Source: Polyangia bacterium
GTDB taxonomy: Bacteria; Myxococcota_A; Polyangia; Nannocystales; Nannocystaceae
NCBI GenBank assembly: GCA_030430565.1
Contig: JAUIKS010000015.1
Span: forward strand, 228,495-292,494
Reading direction: 5' to 3'
Length of the DNA stretch: 64,000 bases
Positions 61,788-64,000 of the stretch are shown one piece after another. Positions within the stretch are counted from its first letter, which is position 1. Every line of letters starts with the position of its first letter. A program made the position numbers and the translations under genes. The notes beneath the pieces are model-generated. The model saw only the letters and a list, made by a program, of their open reading frames with translations, did not search any database and was not told the DNA's origin.

Positions 61788-62695
61788 CGCGGGCGCGTAT
61801 CACCCTGTCCTGGAGAGCAGGTGCATGCGCGACCGCCTGCGCGGCCGTCTGCCTCGCGCCGAGCCCGGCCCGCGCCCACCACACGCCCGGCCACGCCGCC
61901 TCCGAGGGCGTGCGCACGATCAACAGCCTCGGCGGCACCGGGGGGCGCGCCCGCACCCGCCTGCTGCTGCTCAACGAGTACACCTACACCGGCCTCGGCC
62001 TCAACCCGGGGCACACCTACCTGCTCTCGCTCTACGGCGAGTACGCGCCGATCCCCGAGGTCTCGATCGCCGCCCAGGCGCCGCTGCAGGTCAGCGCGTT
62101 TCGAGACAACGACTACGCGCCGCTGGTCGGCTACGGCAACACCCGCGTGTCGCTGCGCGTGACCCCGCACGCGCGCAAGCTGATCCACCGCGTGCTCAGC
62201 ACGGGCTTCAACCTCGCGCTGCCGACCCGCACGGTCCGCTTCCCCGTCGACCCCGGGCGCACCTGGGTGGTCGCGCCCTACCTGATGTTCACGCGCACCT
62301 ACGCCCAGACATACTGGCAGGTCATCGGCCTCGGGAGCGTCGAGTCGCGCCCGGCCGGCGTCGGCGTCGACCTCACGCTCGGCGGGCAGGTCGGCACGCG
62401 CCTGTTCAAGAGCAAGCTCTCCACGGGCTTCGGGATGCTCCTCGATCTCCGCGTCGCCAACTGGCGCGGCCTGCCCGGCGGCGGCTACGAGTTCACCACC
62501 GAGACGCGACCCGGCGAGGGCCTCCCGAACACCGCCGACGCGCGCCCCGTCGGGGCGACGCGGATCGCCGGGACGCTGAACGCCTCCTACAACTTCGCGC
62601 GCTGGGGCTCGCTGATCGCGACGGTCCAGGTCCCGCTGACGACGAAGCAGGACTTCACCTTCGGCGGCAGCTTCGGCTTCCAGGTGTTTTTCTAG
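61784..62695 (+). CDS. outer-membrane beta-barrel protein
   Basis: The 303-residue protein has a signal (ATACAAVCLAPSPARAHH), then alternating hydrophobic-polar strands typical of an OM barrel: TYLLSLYGEYAPIPEVSIAAQAPLQV, NTRVSLRVTP, TWVVAPYLMFTRTYAQTYWQVIGLGSV, GVGVDLTLGGQVGTRLF, IATVQVPLTTKQDFTFGGSFGFQVFF with the C-terminal Phe expected for BAM. The GTG start at 61784 is supported by AAGGAG eight bases upstream. It is coupled to a dihaem lipoprotein. Substrate unknown. Confidence 0.8.
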   Translation: MTRARITLSWRAGACATACAAVCLAPSPARAHHTPGHAASEGVRTINSLGGTGGRARTRLLLLNEYTYTGLGLNPGHTYLLSLYGEYAPIPEVSIAAQAPLQVSAFRDNDYAPLVGYGNTRVSLRVTPHARKLIHRVLSTGFNLALPTRTVRFPVDPGRTWVVAPYLMFTRTYAQTYWQVIGLGSVESRPAGVGVDLTLGGQVGTRLFKSKLSTGFGMLLDLRVANWRGLPGGGYEFTTETRPGEGLPNTADARPVGATRIAGTLNASYNFARWGSLIATVQVPLTTKQDFTFGGSFGFQVFF

Positions 62696-62887
62696 GTGCT
62701 CGATCGTCGTGTGTGTTGACGGCTTCGTCCACGAACCTCCGTCGGCGAACACCGCCCGCGCCACGCCAGCTCCCGCCGCGCTCGCACCACCCGCGCCCTC
62801 CAAGAGCCCCGCGGGTCCTATCGTCCGGTCCGCCCGCGCCTTCAAGCCCGCTCGATGCCTGGGTCGATCACGACGAGCCCGAAGCGC

Positions 62888-64000
<1,113 letters not shown>

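Overview
The window is about 70% GC, dense with genes, and carries no rRNA, tRNA, CRISPR or recognisable insertion sequence. Its gene content points to a myxobacterium of the Nannocystineae type (relatives of Nannocystis, Plesiocystis, Enhygromyxa). The signs are many lipoproteins with long Ser/Thr/Asp/Gly linkers, a Myxococcus-type cysteine-rich repeat protein with RCC1 blades, a secreted protein with a MYXO-CTERM-like tail, a Ser/Thr kinase fused to TPRs, a pseudokinase with an AgmX/TonB-like C-terminus, and a sterol reductase of the ERG4/ERG24 family. This assignment is inference from content, not a phylogeny.

Layout. 1-6228: a pentahaem cytochrome, a glutaredoxin/A-type/rhodanese fusion, a tandem pair of DUF4136 lipoproteins, a VWA lipoprotein and apaG. 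6250-17429: a surface-glycan or glycolipid style cluster with two polytopic GT-C-like membrane proteins, a sulfotransferase, a flippase-like LPG-synthase membrane protein, a DPM-like glycosyltransferase and an arylsulfotransferase-like propeller, then a DUF4185 lipoprotein and a shikimate-kinase-like protein without a P-loop. 17567-30528: small metabolic and secreted genes (DJ-1/PfpI, proline dehydrogenase, a lamin-tail lipoprotein, a PabA-PabB fusion, a Fis-type HTH protein, a dihaem lipoprotein, cupin plus HAD phosphatase). 30830-46328: a TPR kinase, paralogous small lipoproteins, a degenerate epimerase, the sterol reductase, the pseudokinase, a coiled-coil membrane protein, an ABC exporter pair and a hydrolase behind a strong inverted repeat. 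46412-56650: an RCC1 protein, a second sulfotransferase, an S9 peptidase, a class III cyclase, thpR and a eukaryote-type actin. 56776-64000: asnB, a RegA/RegB redox two-component pair, a His-rich lipoprotein, a dihaem lipoprotein coupled to a beta-barrel, and a PEGA protein running off the edge.

The two most striking items are the actin gene at 55613-56650 and a dispersed imperfect palindrome. By hand comparison with the remembered actin sequence, the last 135 residues of the predicted protein are about 71% identical, while subdomain 2 is precisely missing and the phosphate loops are altered. The 20-bp palindrome, core TGT-N8-ACA, occurs at least eleven times both inside and between genes, as AT-rich islands in a GC-rich background.

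Several families appear in degenerate form: an A-type Fe-S domain without cysteines, a shikimate kinase fold without its P-loop, an extended SDR without the catalytic Lys, and a kinase without the VAIK Lys. Together with the actin, they suggest protein folds reused for binding or scaffolding rather than catalysis.
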